From Candidatus Crickella equi (GTDB lineage: Bacteria > Bacillota > Clostridia > Peptostreptococcales > Anaerovoracaceae), in NCBI GenBank assembly GCA_018064755.1, contig JAGHUP010000008.1:1-64000 (forward strand): a stretch of DNA of 64,000 bases, written 5' to 3'. The notes below the pieces were generated by a model. That model was given only the letters and a program-made list of their open reading frames with translations, was not told where the DNA came from and did no database searches. Within the stretch, counting starts at the first letter, position 1. Every line of letters begins with the position of its first letter. Positions 18,006 to 29,315 of the stretch are shown piece by piece. Made by a program: the position numbers and the translations under genes.

Positions 18006-19388
18006 ATGGAACGCAAAAACGCATGGAACACATATAAGAAGGAAGACTTAAAACAGCTCGAGGCACTGAGCAAGGATTACATGGACTTCCTTAATAATGG
18101 TAAGACTGAAAGAGAGTGCACTGAGCTGCTCGTTAAGATGGCTGAGGCACACGGATATAAGAATTTGGACGACGTAATTGCAGCAGGTAAGGAGCTCAAG
18201 GTTGGCGATAAGATTTATGCTAACAATATGGGCAAAGCTGTAATGATGCTGAACATTGGTGAGGATATCGTAGGCAAGGGAATGAATATTCTTGGCGCCC
18301 ACATCGATTCACCACGTCTTGATATCAAGCAGAATCCTTTGTACGAGTCAGATCATCTTGTTCTCATGGATACTCACTACTACGGTGGTATTAAGAAGTA
18401 TCAGTGGGTAACTATGCCAATGGCTATTCATGGTGTTGTTTGTCTTAAGGACGGCAGCACTGTAAAGCTGTCAATCGGCGAGAAGGAAGATGATCCTGTT
18501 TTCTACATCACTGATCTGCTGCCACACCTGGCTGATGAGCAGATGAAGAAAGATGCTCGCAAGATCATCGAGGGTGAGAAACTCGATCTGCTTGTTGGAT
18601 CCAAGCCTATCAATGATGGAGATGACGACCACCAGTATAAGAGAGGAATCCTCAAGATTCTGAAGGACCAGTACGGCATCGAAGAGGAAGACTTCATGAG
18701 TGCTGAACTCGAGGTCGTTCCAGCAGGCAAGGCAAGAGAGCTCGGTTTTGACCGTGGCCTGATTGCTGCTTATGGACATGATGACAGATGCTGCGCATAT
18801 CCATCAGCTATGGCTATGTTCGATGTTGAACATCCTGCCAAAACAGCTTGTGGTCTGTTCGTCGACAAGGAAGAGATCGGCAGCGTAGGCGCTACCGGCA
18901 TGGAGTCACACTTCTTCGAGGACACTATGAGAGAAGTTCTCGACAGAATGGGCCTGTATAGTGAACTTAATCTGACAAGATGTCTGAGACACTGCAAGAT
19001 GCTGTCCTCAGATGTTAATGCAGCATTCGATCCACTGTATGCCGATGCTTTTGAGAAGTTTAACGCATCCTTCTCAGGCAGTGGATTGGTATTCTGCAAG
19101 TTCACTGGCGCAAGAGGTAAGAGCGGTTCTAACGATGCTAACGCAGAGTATCTGGCTAATCTCCGTGCAATTATGGACAAGCATAACGTTATGTATCAGA
19201 CAGCAGAGCTTGGTAAGGTAGATATCGGTGGCGGCGGAACTATCGCTTACATTCTGTCACTTTACGGAATGCAGGTTATCGATAGTGGTATCGCAGTTCT
19301 TTCAATGCATGCACCTTGGGAAGTAATCAGCAAGGCTGACCTCTACGAGGCTTACAAGGGATACAAGGCATTCCTGATTGAGGGCTAA
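18006..19388 (+). CDS. apeA: M18-family aminopeptidase
   Basis: 460-residue zinc aminopeptidase of family M18 (aspartyl-aminopeptidase type), cytosolic. Metal and catalytic residues are seen in HIDSPRLD near residue 98, GHDDRCC near 257, KEEIGSVGATG near 293 and SMHAPWE near 438. An AGGAGG site is ten bases upstream of the start. It has its own short promoter region after the hyd terminator. Confidence 0.94.
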   Translation: MERKNAWNTYKKEDLKQLEALSKDYMDFLNNGKTERECTELLVKMAEAHGYKNLDDVIAAGKELKVGDKIYANNMGKAVMMLNIGEDIVGKGMNILGAHIDSPRLDIKQNPLYESDHLVLMDTHYYGGIKKYQWVTMPMAIHGVVCLKDGSTVKLSIGEKEDDPVFYITDLLPHLADEQMKKDARKIIEGEKLDLLVGSKPINDGDDDHQYKRGILKILKDQYGIEEEDFMSAELEVVPAGKARELGFDRGLIAAYGHDDRCCAYPSAMAMFDVEHPAKTACGLFVDKEEIGSVGATGMESHFFEDTMREVLDRMGLYSELNLTRCLRHCKMLSSDVNAAFDPLYADAFEKFNASFSGSGLVFCKFTGARGKSGSNDANAEYLANLRAIMDKHNVMYQTAELGKVDIGGGGTIAYILSLYGMQVIDSGIAVLSMHAPWEVISKADLYEAYKGYKAFLIEG

Positions 19389-19396
19389 TATTTCAA

Positions 19397-19852
19397 ATGC
19401 TTAAACCCGCAATCCTAACATTTTTAATATCTATGGTTCCGGTCATCGAGCTGAGAGGAGCAATTCCTTTCGGTGTCGCGGCCGGACTTAGTGTACAGAC
19501 GGCATTTATCCTGTCGGTGATTGGCAATCTGCTACCAATACCAGTTCTTGTCGTATTCACAAGAAAGGTATTTGAGTGGCTTAGAACCAAGAGCCAGAGA
19601 TTGGACAATATGGTCTGCAAACTCGAGGCCAAAGCGGACAAGAATAAGGAAGTTGTAATGAGATACGAGTTCTGGGGACTTATGATTCTTGTTGCAATCC
19701 CGCTCCCTGGAACGGGTGCGTGGACTGGTGCTCTTGTTGCAGCAATGATGGACATGAGACTGAAGAGGGCAATGCCGGCAATAATAATGGGAGTTATTGT
19801 CGCTGGCATCATCGTAACGGGTCTCACATACGGTGTAACCGCTTTGTTCTAA
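19397..19852 (+). CDS. COG2426 small membrane protein
   Basis: 151 residues, the family annotated as small multidrug export protein (PF06695), though transport has little support. Three or four hydrophobic segments are visible, with the conserved VPVIELRGAIPFG near residue 16 and IPLPGTGAWTGA near 101. It starts eight bases after the apeA stop, so the two are probably cotranscribed. A terminator follows. Confidence 0.85.
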   Translation: MLKPAILTFLISMVPVIELRGAIPFGVAAGLSVQTAFILSVIGNLLPIPVLVVFTRKVFEWLRTKSQRLDNMVCKLEAKADKNKEVVMRYEFWGLMILVAIPLPGTGAWTGALVAAMMDMRLKRAMPAIIMGVIVAGIIVTGLTYGVTALF

Positions 19853-19866
19853 AAAAATACTTTGGT

Positions 19867-19897
19867 AAAAGTTTCACAAAAAAAGTGAAACTTTTTT
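19867..19897 (+). terminator. Terminator before the ATP synthase operon
   Basis: AAAAGTTTCAC (19867-19877) pairs with GTGAAACTTTT (19885-19895) around seven A residues, followed by T residues. Confidence 0.9.
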
Positions 19898-19967
19898 ATT
19901 AGAATGTGATAAAATTACGTTAAGTTTTATGTATAGGTTTTACTATACATTCGTAGGAGGAGTACAG

Positions 19968-20264
19968 ATGACATATGCACTCGGAGCAGTAGTCGGAATA
20001 GCATTCGGAGCTGTTATAGCGACTATCAAATATTTCGCTCTGTGGAGAGGGTATATGAAGAAGGACGCTAAGGATGTCGGCAGTAGGAACGATGTTTTGC
20101 TGAGATGTCTTATTAGCTACTTCATCAATGCATTTGCACTCTTGGTAGTATTTCTCGTTAGAAATGTCATCCCGGATAGTTGTAACTGGATTGCAATGAT
20201 TGTTGCTACAGCTGTGACTATCAGCTTGCTGGGCAAACTGTATCCAGTAAGTAAGATGGTGTAG
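19968..20264 (+). CDS. atpI: AtpI-like ATP synthase subunit I
   Basis: 98-residue membrane protein with about four hydrophobic helices at the head of the atp operon, where AtpI assists c-ring assembly or Mg2+ supply in other bacteria. Sequence identity in this family is low, so the call rests mainly on position and topology. ATG 19968 is chosen for its GGAGG site; an upstream ATG at 19929 has none. Confidence 0.75.
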   Translation: MTYALGAVVGIAFGAVIATIKYFALWRGYMKKDAKDVGSRNDVLLRCLISYFINAFALLVVFLVRNVIPDSCNWIAMIVATAVTISLLGKLYPVSKMV

Positions 20265-20281
20265 ACATTTAGGAGGGACAT

Positions 20282-20983
20282 ATGATTTCTCAACTTAATG
20301 CTATGGGAATTACAAGTCCAATGATCACCAGCTTTTGTATCACTATATTGCTTGGTGTATTAGCGTTCATTGCAACAAGAAATATGCAGATGGTTCCTAG
20401 TGGCCTTCAGAATGTAGCTGAATGGGCAGTAGAGAGTTTGCAGAACTTCTTCAATGGTGTAATGGGCGAAAGACTATGTAAGAAGTATTTACCGTTTATA
20501 GCAACATTCTTCATTTATATTCTGTTCTGTAACTACGCAGGATTGTTGCCACTAAGTGGACATCTGCCAGGACTGAAGGCGCCTACTAGTAGCTTTAACT
20601 TCCCAATGGGAATGGCTCTGGTTGCTTTCCTTGGTATCCAGGTTGTAGCTATTAGAGAGAACAGAAGTGTAATTAAGGCTTATAAGAATATGCTATTCAA
20701 GCCGGTTGCTTTCTTGTTCCCACTAATGTTAATCGAGATGTTCGTTAAGCCACTGTCACTGACACTCCGACTTTACGGTAACATCTTCGGTGAAGAGTCT
20801 GTTACTGAACAACTCAGTGAACTTTGTCCGCTGATTGTTCCAGTAGTAATGCAGGCTTTGTCTGTACTAATGGGTCTGGTTCAGGCACTGGTATTCGCGC
20901 TCCTGTGCGCAACATACTGGGCTGAGGCAGGCGAGATCGAAGAAGAGGAGGAAGCTTTGCTCCTCAAAGAACAACTTAGTTAA
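20282..20983 (+). CDS. atpB: ATP synthase F0 subunit a
   Basis: 233-residue membrane subunit that forms the ion half-channels beside the c ring. The essential Arg is in LTLRLYGNIFGE (residue about 163). A GLLPLSGHLPGLKAPTSS loop is typical of the N-terminal half. It is 17 bases after atpI with an AGGAGG site. Confidence 0.95.
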   Translation: MISQLNAMGITSPMITSFCITILLGVLAFIATRNMQMVPSGLQNVAEWAVESLQNFFNGVMGERLCKKYLPFIATFFIYILFCNYAGLLPLSGHLPGLKAPTSSFNFPMGMALVAFLGIQVVAIRENRSVIKAYKNMLFKPVAFLFPLMLIEMFVKPLSLTLRLYGNIFGEESVTEQLSELCPLIVPVVMQALSVLMGLVQALVFALLCATYWAEAGEIEEEEEALLLKEQLS

Positions 20984-21020
20984 TCACAACGTATATCGTT
21001 GAAAATAAGGAGGAAAAATT

Positions 21021-21248
21021 ATGACTACAGGTTTAATCGCTATCGCAGCTGCTATCGCAATTTCCGTTTCAACTATTGCACCTGGCATCGGACAGGGACT
21101 CGCAGCAGGCAAGGCTCTTGAGAGTATGGCAAGACAGCCTGAAGAGGCAGGTAACCTTAGAACTTCTATGATCCTGGCTCTTGCATTCATGGAGGCACTT
21201 ACTATTTACGGTCTTCTGATTGCGTTCATTCTTATTTCCAAGCTGTAA
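21021..21248 (+). CDS. atpE: ATP synthase F0 subunit c
   Basis: 75-residue two-helix hairpin. The loop is ARQPEE and the carboxylate lies in [11 protein letters not shown]. That motif equals the one in chloroplast c subunits, and the Glu-Ser/Thr pair of Na+-type rings is replaced by Glu-Ala-Leu, so H+ is the likely coupling ion. A Gln in PGIGQG is present but is also found in H+ rings. Confidence 0.95.
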   Translation: MTTGLIAIAAAIAISVSTIAPGIGQGLAAGKALESMARQPEEAGNLRTSMILALAFMEALTIYGLLIAFILISKL

Positions 21249-21302
21249 TTAGAGAAATAAGCTGAATCGTTAATTCTAAAGAAGGATTCGGAGGTAAAGT
21301 AA

Positions 21303-21809
21303 ATGTTAGACGCATTGGGCGTAAATCTAACTGAAATTATATTTGCCTTTGTCAATTTCCTGCTCTTAGTATTCATTCTGTTCAAGCTGCTCTACAAGCC
21401 AACAATCGCTATGTTCGAGCAGAGAAGACAGACCATCCAGGCAGCACTCGACGATGCAGCCGAGGCTAAAGAGATGGCTAGACAGCAGAAGGAAGACTAC
21501 GAGAAACAGATTGCCAATGCCTATAATGAGGCTCAGGATATCATTAACGATGCCAAGAACAAGGCAACTGTGCAGGCAGATGAGATTATCAATGAGGCTG
21601 CAAGAAAAGCAGAAGAGATGAAGGCTCAGGCAGCAATCCATATCGAAAAAGAAAAGGCTGCTGCTCTTAATGAGCTCAAAACTCAGATCGCTGATCTCGC
21701 ATCCATGGCTGCTGCTCAGATTATGGAAAGAGAAGTAGCTTCGTCCGACAATGACGCTATTGTTAACAATATCATCGAAAGTGCGGGTAAGAACGGATGG
21801 AGAAGTTAG
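21303..21809 (+). CDS. atpF: ATP synthase F0 subunit b
   Basis: 168 residues: one N-terminal membrane helix (residues 8-30) followed by a long coiled coil, the peripheral stalk. It overlaps atpH by 13 bases, suggesting coupled translation. Confidence 0.94.
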   Translation: MLDALGVNLTEIIFAFVNFLLLVFILFKLLYKPTIAMFEQRRQTIQAALDDAAEAKEMARQQKEDYEKQIANAYNEAQDIINDAKNKATVQADEIINEAARKAEEMKAQAAIHIEKEKAAALNELKTQIADLASMAAAQIMEREVASSDNDAIVNNIIESAGKNGWRS

Positions 21810-22333
21810 GCGTAGAGAAAGCATATGCATCTGCTTTGATTGATGTGGCTATAGAGGCAGGCAAGGAAGCTCAGATTAACGAAGATATCGCAGCATTAGA
21901 TGTTGTGATGAAGGAGAATCCTGAGTTACTTAAGATGCTTCAGACACCATCAGTTTCCAAAGCCGACAAGCATTCTATGATTGAGAATATTTTTGGCGGC
22001 AAGGTTCAAGACGAGGTAATTAATTTCATGTTACTCCTGGCAGACAATAGCAGATATTACTGCTGGCCAGAGATTATGAAGGCTTACAAAAAACTGCTCG
22101 ACGAGAAGCAGGGACTTGTCTCAGGAGTCGTATACTCTGTCAAGCCACTGAGCAAAGACGTTTTGGCCAAAGTAGAGGCGTCCGTGGGCGCACAGCTCGG
22201 CGAATCGCTCAAGCTCGAGAACAGAGTTGATGAGACCCTTATCGGCGGATTCAAAGTATTCGTAGACGGTAAGGTTGTTGATGCATCGTTTAAGACAGGA
22301 CTTGAGAATATCAGAAAGTCCATGCAGGTGTAG
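21797..22333 (+). CDS. atpH: ATP synthase F1 subunit delta
   Basis: 178-residue stalk protein linking b to the alpha3beta3 head. An N-terminal helical bundle is followed by a C-terminal VDETLIGGFKVFVDGKVVDAS segment, the family signature. The start is inside the end of atpF. Confidence 0.93.
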   Translation: MEKLGVEKAYASALIDVAIEAGKEAQINEDIAALDVVMKENPELLKMLQTPSVSKADKHSMIENIFGGKVQDEVINFMLLLADNSRYYCWPEIMKAYKKLLDEKQGLVSGVVYSVKPLSKDVLAKVEASVGAQLGESLKLENRVDETLIGGFKVFVDGKVVDASFKTGLENIRKSMQV

Positions 22334-22351
22334 TAACAGAAAGGAGAAAAC

Positions 22352-23860
22352 ATGAGCCTTAGACCAGATGAGATAAGTGCTGTTATTAAAGAACAAATTA
22401 AACAGTACAAGAACGAGGTTGAGGTTTCAGATTATGGTACAGTAATCACAGTCGGTGACGGTATTGCACGTGTTTACGGACTTGAGAACTGTATGGCTGG
22501 TGAGTTGCTCGAATTCCCTGGAGATATCTATGGAATGGCACTCAATCTGGAAGAAAACAATATCGGTGCAGTAATCCTGGGATCCGATAGAGATATTAAA
22601 GAGGGCGATATCGTTAAGCCTACAGGAAGAGTAGTAGAAGTTCCTGTTGGTGATGCTCTGATTGGAAGAGTAGTTAATGCCCTCGGACAGCCAATCGATG
22701 GTAAGGGAGCTATCAAGGAAGAGGGCTTTAGACCTATCGAGAACGCTGCTCCTGGAGTAATCGCAAGAAAGTCAGTATTCGAGCCTCTGCAGACAGGTAT
22801 CAAGGCTATCGACGCTATGATTCCTATCGGCAAGGGTCAGAGAGAACTGATTATCGGAGATAGACAGACAGGTAAGACTGCAATCGCAATTGATACCATC
22901 ATTAACCAGAAGGGTAAGGATGTTATCTGTATTTACGTTGCTATCGGTCAGAAGAAGTCTACAGTAGCACAGCTGATGCAGACTCTGGAAGATCACGGAG
23001 CAATGGAATATACAACTATCGTTTCGGCTACAGCATCAGATGTAGCACCACTTCAGTACATCGCTCCATATTCAGGCTGCGCTATGGCAGAGCACTTCAT
23101 GTATCAGGGCAAGCACGTTCTGATTATCTATGATGACCTGTCCAAGCACGCAGTTGCATACAGAGCAATGTCATTATTATTACGTAGACCACCTGGAAGA
23201 GAAGCGTATCCGGGCGACGTATTCTACCTGCATTCAAGACTGCTGGAGAGAGCTGCCAAGCTGTCCGATGAACTCGGCGGCGGATCAATCACAGCTCTTC
23301 CTGTTATCGAGACACAGGCAGGAGACGTTTCCGCATACATTCCTACTAACGTAATTTCCATCACTGACGGACAGATGTTCCTTGATACTGAGTTGTTCTT
23401 CTCAGGTCAGAGACCAGCCGTTAATGCCGGAATTTCCGTATCCAGAGTAGGTGGTAAGGCACAGATCAAAGCTATGAAGAAGGTAGCTGGTAAGATCAAG
23501 CTGGAACTGGCACAGTACAGAGAGCTCGCTAGCTTCTCACAGTTCGGTTCCGACATCGATCCTGACACTAAGGCAAGACTGGATCATGGTGAGAGATTAA
23601 TGGAAATCTTGAAGCAGAGACAGTACGCACCTATGGATGTTGGTGATCAGGTTATGATTATTTACGCAGCTATCAATGGACACCTCGCAGATATCGAAGT
23701 TGCAGACGTTCATAAGTTCGAGGCAGAGCTCTTTAACTTCATGTCCAACCACTATCCAGATGTTAAGAAGAATATCGAGGCAACTGGTGAGATGGACGAA
23801 GCAACTGAGAAGAAGCTGGTAGAAGGCATTGAGAAGTGCAAACTCGCATTTAAGAAATAA
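22352..23860 (+). CDS. atpA: ATP synthase F1 subunit alpha
   Basis: 502 residues. Walker [12 protein letters not shown] is near residue 169 and the alpha-subunit signature near 360 ([14 protein letters not shown]). Noncatalytic nucleotide-binding subunit. AAAGGAG precedes the start. Confidence 0.97.
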   Translation: MSLRPDEISAVIKEQIKQYKNEVEVSDYGTVITVGDGIARVYGLENCMAGELLEFPGDIYGMALNLEENNIGAVILGSDRDIKEGDIVKPTGRVVEVPVGDALIGRVVNALGQPIDGKGAIKEEGFRPIENAAPGVIARKSVFEPLQTGIKAIDAMIPIGKGQRELIIGDRQTGKTAIAIDTIINQKGKDVICIYVAIGQKKSTVAQLMQTLEDHGAMEYTTIVSATASDVAPLQYIAPYSGCAMAEHFMYQGKHVLIIYDDLSKHAVAYRAMSLLLRRPPGREAYPGDVFYLHSRLLERAAKLSDELGGGSITALPVIETQAGDVSAYIPTNVISITDGQMFLDTELFFSGQRPAVNAGISVSRVGGKAQIKAMKKVAGKIKLELAQYRELASFSQFGSDIDPDTKARLDHGERLMEILKQRQYAPMDVGDQVMIIYAAINGHLADIEVADVHKFEAELFNFMSNHYPDVKKNIEATGEMDEATEKKLVEGIEKCKLAFKK

Positions 23861-23874
23861 CAACAGGGAAAACA

Positions 23875-26190
<2,316 letters not shown>

Positions 26191-26191
<1 letters not shown>

Positions 26192-26613
26192 TGGCTAAGA
26201 CTTTCAAGCTTGAGGTAATTACACCTGAAAAAAAGTTGTACTCGGGCGAAGTTGAGATGGTCATTATTCATACAGTGGAAGGTGAGGAAGGCTTTGAGGC
26301 TGGACATACACCTGCTTGTATGATGATGGATATAGGCGAACTGCGCTTCTATGAAGCTGGCCACAAACAGAGAATTGCGGTTACGACAGATGGATTTGCC
26401 GACTTCACCAATTTTGGCATGGTCGTATTTGTCAGTGAAGCTAAATTTGCTGAGGATATTGACGTCGTATCTTGTGCTGCGAGAGAGAAGGAACTTAACA
26501 ATCTGCTAGCAGATACTAAGGAAATGGATGAAACTCTTGTTAGACAGTACAATGCAGATCTCTGCCATATGAGAGTATCTCTGAAGGCAGCAGGCAAGGT
26601 AGGTAAGAAATAA
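26191..26613 (+). CDS. atpC: ATP synthase F1 subunit epsilon
   Basis: 140 residues: N-terminal beta sandwich (LEVITPEKKLYSGEVEMV) and a C-terminal helical hairpin that can inhibit ATP hydrolysis. Coupled to atpD by a one-base overlap. No terminator separates it from proC. Confidence 0.95.
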
Positions 26614-26630
26614 CAATTGGAGGCAATACA

Positions 26631-27428
26631 ATGAAAATCGGATTTCTTGGTGCTGGCGCAATGGGTGGCGCTATTCTAAGTGGAGCAATTAATGCAGGCG
26701 TTCTTAATCCTGCTGATGTAAATCTGTATGATATGAGTACAGCAATTACAGATAAGTTTAAGGCTATGGGCGTTAACATTGTCGGCAGCAACGAAGAACT
26801 TGGCAAGTACAGCGATATCGTTCTCCTGGCAGTTAAGCCACAGTATGCCGCACCAGCACTTGCTCAGCTCGGAAACACTGTTGATGGCAAAGCTGTTATT
26901 TCTATCATGGCTGGAATTAAGGTTGCTGCTATCAGAGAGATGATCAGTGGAAACTTCAGAGTATTGAGACTGATGCCTAATACTCCAGCTCTCGTTGGAG
27001 CAGGAGCCTTTGCACTTGATGCAGATACAGATCTGACAACTGAAGAGAAGGAATTTGCTGAGAAATTGTTCAAGGCTTGTGGTATCGTAGAATGGATGTC
27101 AGAGCCACTGATTGATACAGCATGCGGACTTTCCGGAGCAGGCCCAGCTTATATCTATATGGTAATTGAAGCTCTCGCTGACGGTGGAGTTATGAAGGGA
27201 CTGCCAAGAGCTACAGCTCAGAAGCTGGCAGCACAGACTGTATACGGTGCAGCTAAGATGGTTCTTGAAACTGGCGAACACCCAGGAAAGCTGAAAGACA
27301 ACGTATGCTCACCAGGAGGCAACACTATCGTAGGTGTTAAGACCCTCGAAGAACACGGAGTTCGTGGTGCGTTCATTGACACTGTTGATAAGGCAGTAGA
27401 GAAGGCTAAGGAACTCGGAAATAAATAA
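26631..27428 (+). CDS. proC: Pyrroline-5-carboxylate reductase
   Basis: 265-residue NAD(P)H enzyme for the last step of proline synthesis. The Rossmann motif is GFLGAGAMGGAI at residue 3, LMPNTPALVGAG is near 112 and the family signature GLSGAGPAYIY near 166 with PGGNT near 225. It lies 17 bases after atpC with a GGAGG site, so it is probably read with the atp operon. A family-3 repeat begins at its stop codon. Confidence 0.96.
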   Translation: MKIGFLGAGAMGGAILSGAINAGVLNPADVNLYDMSTAITDKFKAMGVNIVGSNEELGKYSDIVLLAVKPQYAAPALAQLGNTVDGKAVISIMAGIKVAAIREMISGNFRVLRLMPNTPALVGAGAFALDADTDLTTEEKEFAEKLFKACGIVEWMSEPLIDTACGLSGAGPAYIYMVIEALADGGVMKGLPRATAQKLAAQTVYGAAKMVLETGEHPGKLKDNVCSPGGNTIVGVKTLEEHGVRGAFIDTVDKAVEKAKELGNK

Positions 27429-27493
27429 AAATGTACCTTTTAGCCCGTTCCTAACGGGTACATTATCAAAAATGTACCCGTTAGGAACGGGCT
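27429..27493 (+). repeat. Family-3 element, inverted pair
   Basis: A 23-bp unit at 27442-27464 is repeated as a perfect inverse at 27471-27493 with a 6-base loop. Each unit contains its own small hairpin (CCCGTT-AGG-AACGGG). A half unit (AAAATGTACC) precedes it directly after the proC stop. Other copies are at 50542-50566, 61924-61946 and, degenerate, inside trkH. Confidence 0.85.
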
Positions 27494-27539
27494 GAGTGGT
27501 TCATCCCAGCATGCACCCAATTTGTGTATGCTGATATAT

Positions 27540-27598
27540 AAAGGTTCCCCCACTTGGGGGAACTATTTTTTCGGCTTCGCCGCAAGGTAGGAACCTTT
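27540..27598 (+). terminator. Terminator after proC with a competing outer stem
   Basis: GTTCCCCC (27544-27551) pairs with GGGGGAAC (27556-27563) and is followed by TATTTTTT, a good intrinsic terminator. AAAGGTTC at 27540-27547 can instead pair with GAACCTTT at 27591-27598, which would break that stem. Confidence 0.75.
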
Positions 27599-27624
27599 GA
27601 TGCCTGCGAATGCAGGCATGAAAA

Positions 27625-27646
27625 AAGAGAGCCTAACGGCTCTCTT
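27625..27646 (-). terminator. Terminator of lexA
   Basis: AAGAGAGCC (27625-27633) and GGCTCTCTT (27638-27646); on the minus strand the stem is followed by TTTTTT-like T residues at 27621-27626. A further hairpin (ATGCCTGC/GCAGGCAT) is at 27600-27619. Confidence 0.85.
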
Positions 27647-27665
27647 ATTTCTTTATTATGAATTC

Positions 27666-28301
27666 TTATGAGAAGTATCTGAATACTCCTTTGACCTTGC
27701 CGACTACTGTAACGTCGTTGGCAATGATAGGCTCCATTGTGTCGTTCTCAGGCTGGAGACGGAAGTGGCCGTCTTCCTTGTAGAATCTCTTAACTGTAGC
27801 ACCGGACTCGAATCCGTCATTGACCATTGCTACAACAATCTCGCCGTTGTAGGCTTCTTGAGCTTCCTGAACAATGAGGTAGTCGCCATCATTGATTCCG
27901 ATGTTGATCATTGAATCACCGTGAACGTTGAGAATGAAGTTGTTACCAGATCCGATAAATCTTGCAGGGATTGGCATCTCATCCACGATGTTCTGCTCAG
28001 CGAGAATTGGTTCGCCGGCTGCAACATTGCCAATAACAGGGAGGTTAACCACATTATAGTCATCAGCGAATGATGCCTGTTTGAAACCACTATCCACAGG
28101 AAGTACTGTACGAGGCTTGGCAGGATCCTTCTTAACGAGGCCCTGTTCCTCAAGAACCTTAATGTCACTGTGAACGGTGGAAGTTGACTTAACGTCGAGT
28201 GCCTGGCAAATTTCTCTGACAGTAGGGGAGTAGCCCTTCTCAGCGATTGTCTTCTTCATGAAATCCAGAATGTCTTTCTGGCGCTGTTCGCTTTTCTTCA
28301 T
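27666..28301 (-). CDS. lexA: SOS repressor LexA
   Basis: 211 residues. Winged helix domain in residues 1-70, Ala95-Gly96 autocleavage site in NVAAGEP, catalytic Ser130 in VHGDSM and Lys171 in ATVKRF. Cleavage upon RecA-ssDNA contact would derepress the SOS regulon. The gene starts 11 bases after the radical SAM stop, so both would be read from the promoter with the SOS box at 29199-29227. Confidence 0.96.
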   Translation of the reverse strand: MKKSEQRQKDILDFMKKTIAEKGYSPTVREICQALDVKSTSTVHSDIKVLEEQGLVKKDPAKPRTVLPVDSGFKQASFADDYNVVNLPVIGNVAAGEPILAEQNIVDEMPIPARFIGSGNNFILNVHGDSMINIGINDGDYLIVQEAQEAYNGEIVVAMVNDGFESGATVKRFYKEDGHFRLQPENDTMEPIIANDVTVVGKVKGVFRYFS

Positions 28302-28312
28302 AAGTATTCTCC

Positions 28313-29140
28313 TTACTTGTACTGAAGATCTACGAGATCATTGGTGTTGAGCTCGTGTCCATACTCGTTCCAGTCGTCATAGATGCGACCAGTCTGTCTG
28401 ATGATAATGTCACCGACAACTCCGTCGATTTTGGCGAATGGGAGGGTCTTGTGATACGTAATCTTGCTGCCTTCACGCTCGAATACGAAACCTGTTCTGA
28501 AACGTTCCTTCTCAAGATCATACTTATATTCGCAGATATCTGAGATGAGCTGATACAGGTGATCGTTCTCTGTATCGAAAACGTTATCAAGTGTGAGGTA
28601 AGAATAGTTAGCTCTCAGTTGTACTTCGTGACCCTTGAATCTATCAAGAACTGCAATTAATCTATCTCTAGTCTCAGGCTTGCTAGCACTCTCGAATACT
28701 ACACAGTTAATTCTGTGAGGGAACTCGAGCAGGTCGAAGATCTCGTCCGAACATTCTTTAACATAGTGGTCAAGGTGTCTGGATACGTTCATGCAGTCAA
28801 TCTTATCCTTATATTTATTTAGGATTGCTGCGACTTCTTCGATAGTCTGGTTCTCGTCAACTGGAAGGGTAGTATTGATGTAAACATGGTGACCATCTGA
28901 AATGTGGTCCAAAATGTCCTGTAGTGCGTCGAGGTCAGCGAGTGGTTCGCCTCCTGTAAGAACTACGTCATTGTGTGGAAATACTCTGTCCAGCAGGTCC
29001 AGGGATCTATAACATCTCTGGAGGTCGAAACTTGATGTATCTCTGTACTCCTTCTTGTTAACGCAGAAAGGGCAAGCGTTCTTGCAGTCATACGGTACAA
29101 ACATTGTAACCGTAGGGCCAATCTTAGGAAAATCTTTCAT
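28313..29140 (-). CDS. Radical SAM protein, SOS-linked
   Basis: 275-residue radical SAM enzyme. The cluster motif CKNACPFC (CxxxCxxC) is at residues about 19-26, the GGEP motif (LTGGEPLAD) near 70, and a C-terminal beta-rich part has no extra Cys cluster, so it is not a SPASM protein. It is not spore photoproduct lyase. Substrate unknown; MoaA/NrdG-activase-like architecture. ATG 29140 is chosen because everything upstream lacks family features and contains the promoter; its ribosome site (GGAAGG, 12 bases away) is weak. It shares its promoter with lexA. Confidence 0.8.
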   Translation of the reverse strand: MKDFPKIGPTVTMFVPYDCKNACPFCVNKKEYRDTSSFDLQRCYRSLDLLDRVFPHNDVVLTGGEPLADLDALQDILDHISDGHHVYINTTLPVDENQTIEEVAAILNKYKDKIDCMNVSRHLDHYVKECSDEIFDLLEFPHRINCVVFESASKPETRDRLIAVLDRFKGHEVQLRANYSYLTLDNVFDTENDHLYQLISDICEYKYDLEKERFRTGFVFEREGSKITYHKTLPFAKIDGVVGDIIIRQTGRIYDDWNEYGHELNTNDLVDLQYK

Positions 29141-29198
29141 CTTATAGTAATACCTTCCGTGGGGTACAATCCCTCTAATAGTGTGTTTTATCGTGATT

Positions 29199-29227
29199 AG
29201 TATACTCCTCGAACAAGTGTTTGTAAA
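29199..29227 (-). promoter_or_regulatory. Promoter with SOS (LexA) box for the radical SAM-lexA operon
   Basis: Minus-strand -35 TTTACA (29222-29227) and -10 TATACT (29199-29204) with a 17-base spacer. The plus strand has CGAACAAGTGTTTG at 29210-29223, which fits the Gram-positive LexA consensus CGAACRNRYGTTYG at every position and covers the spacer. LexA binding here would give autoregulation. Confidence 0.85.
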
Positions 29228-29315
29228 TGAATTTGGCAATAAATAATTATTTAACGCCAATCTTGTATGTTTTAAGAACAAGATTTTTGTGAAAAAATTG
29301 TTTATAATGATAAAG

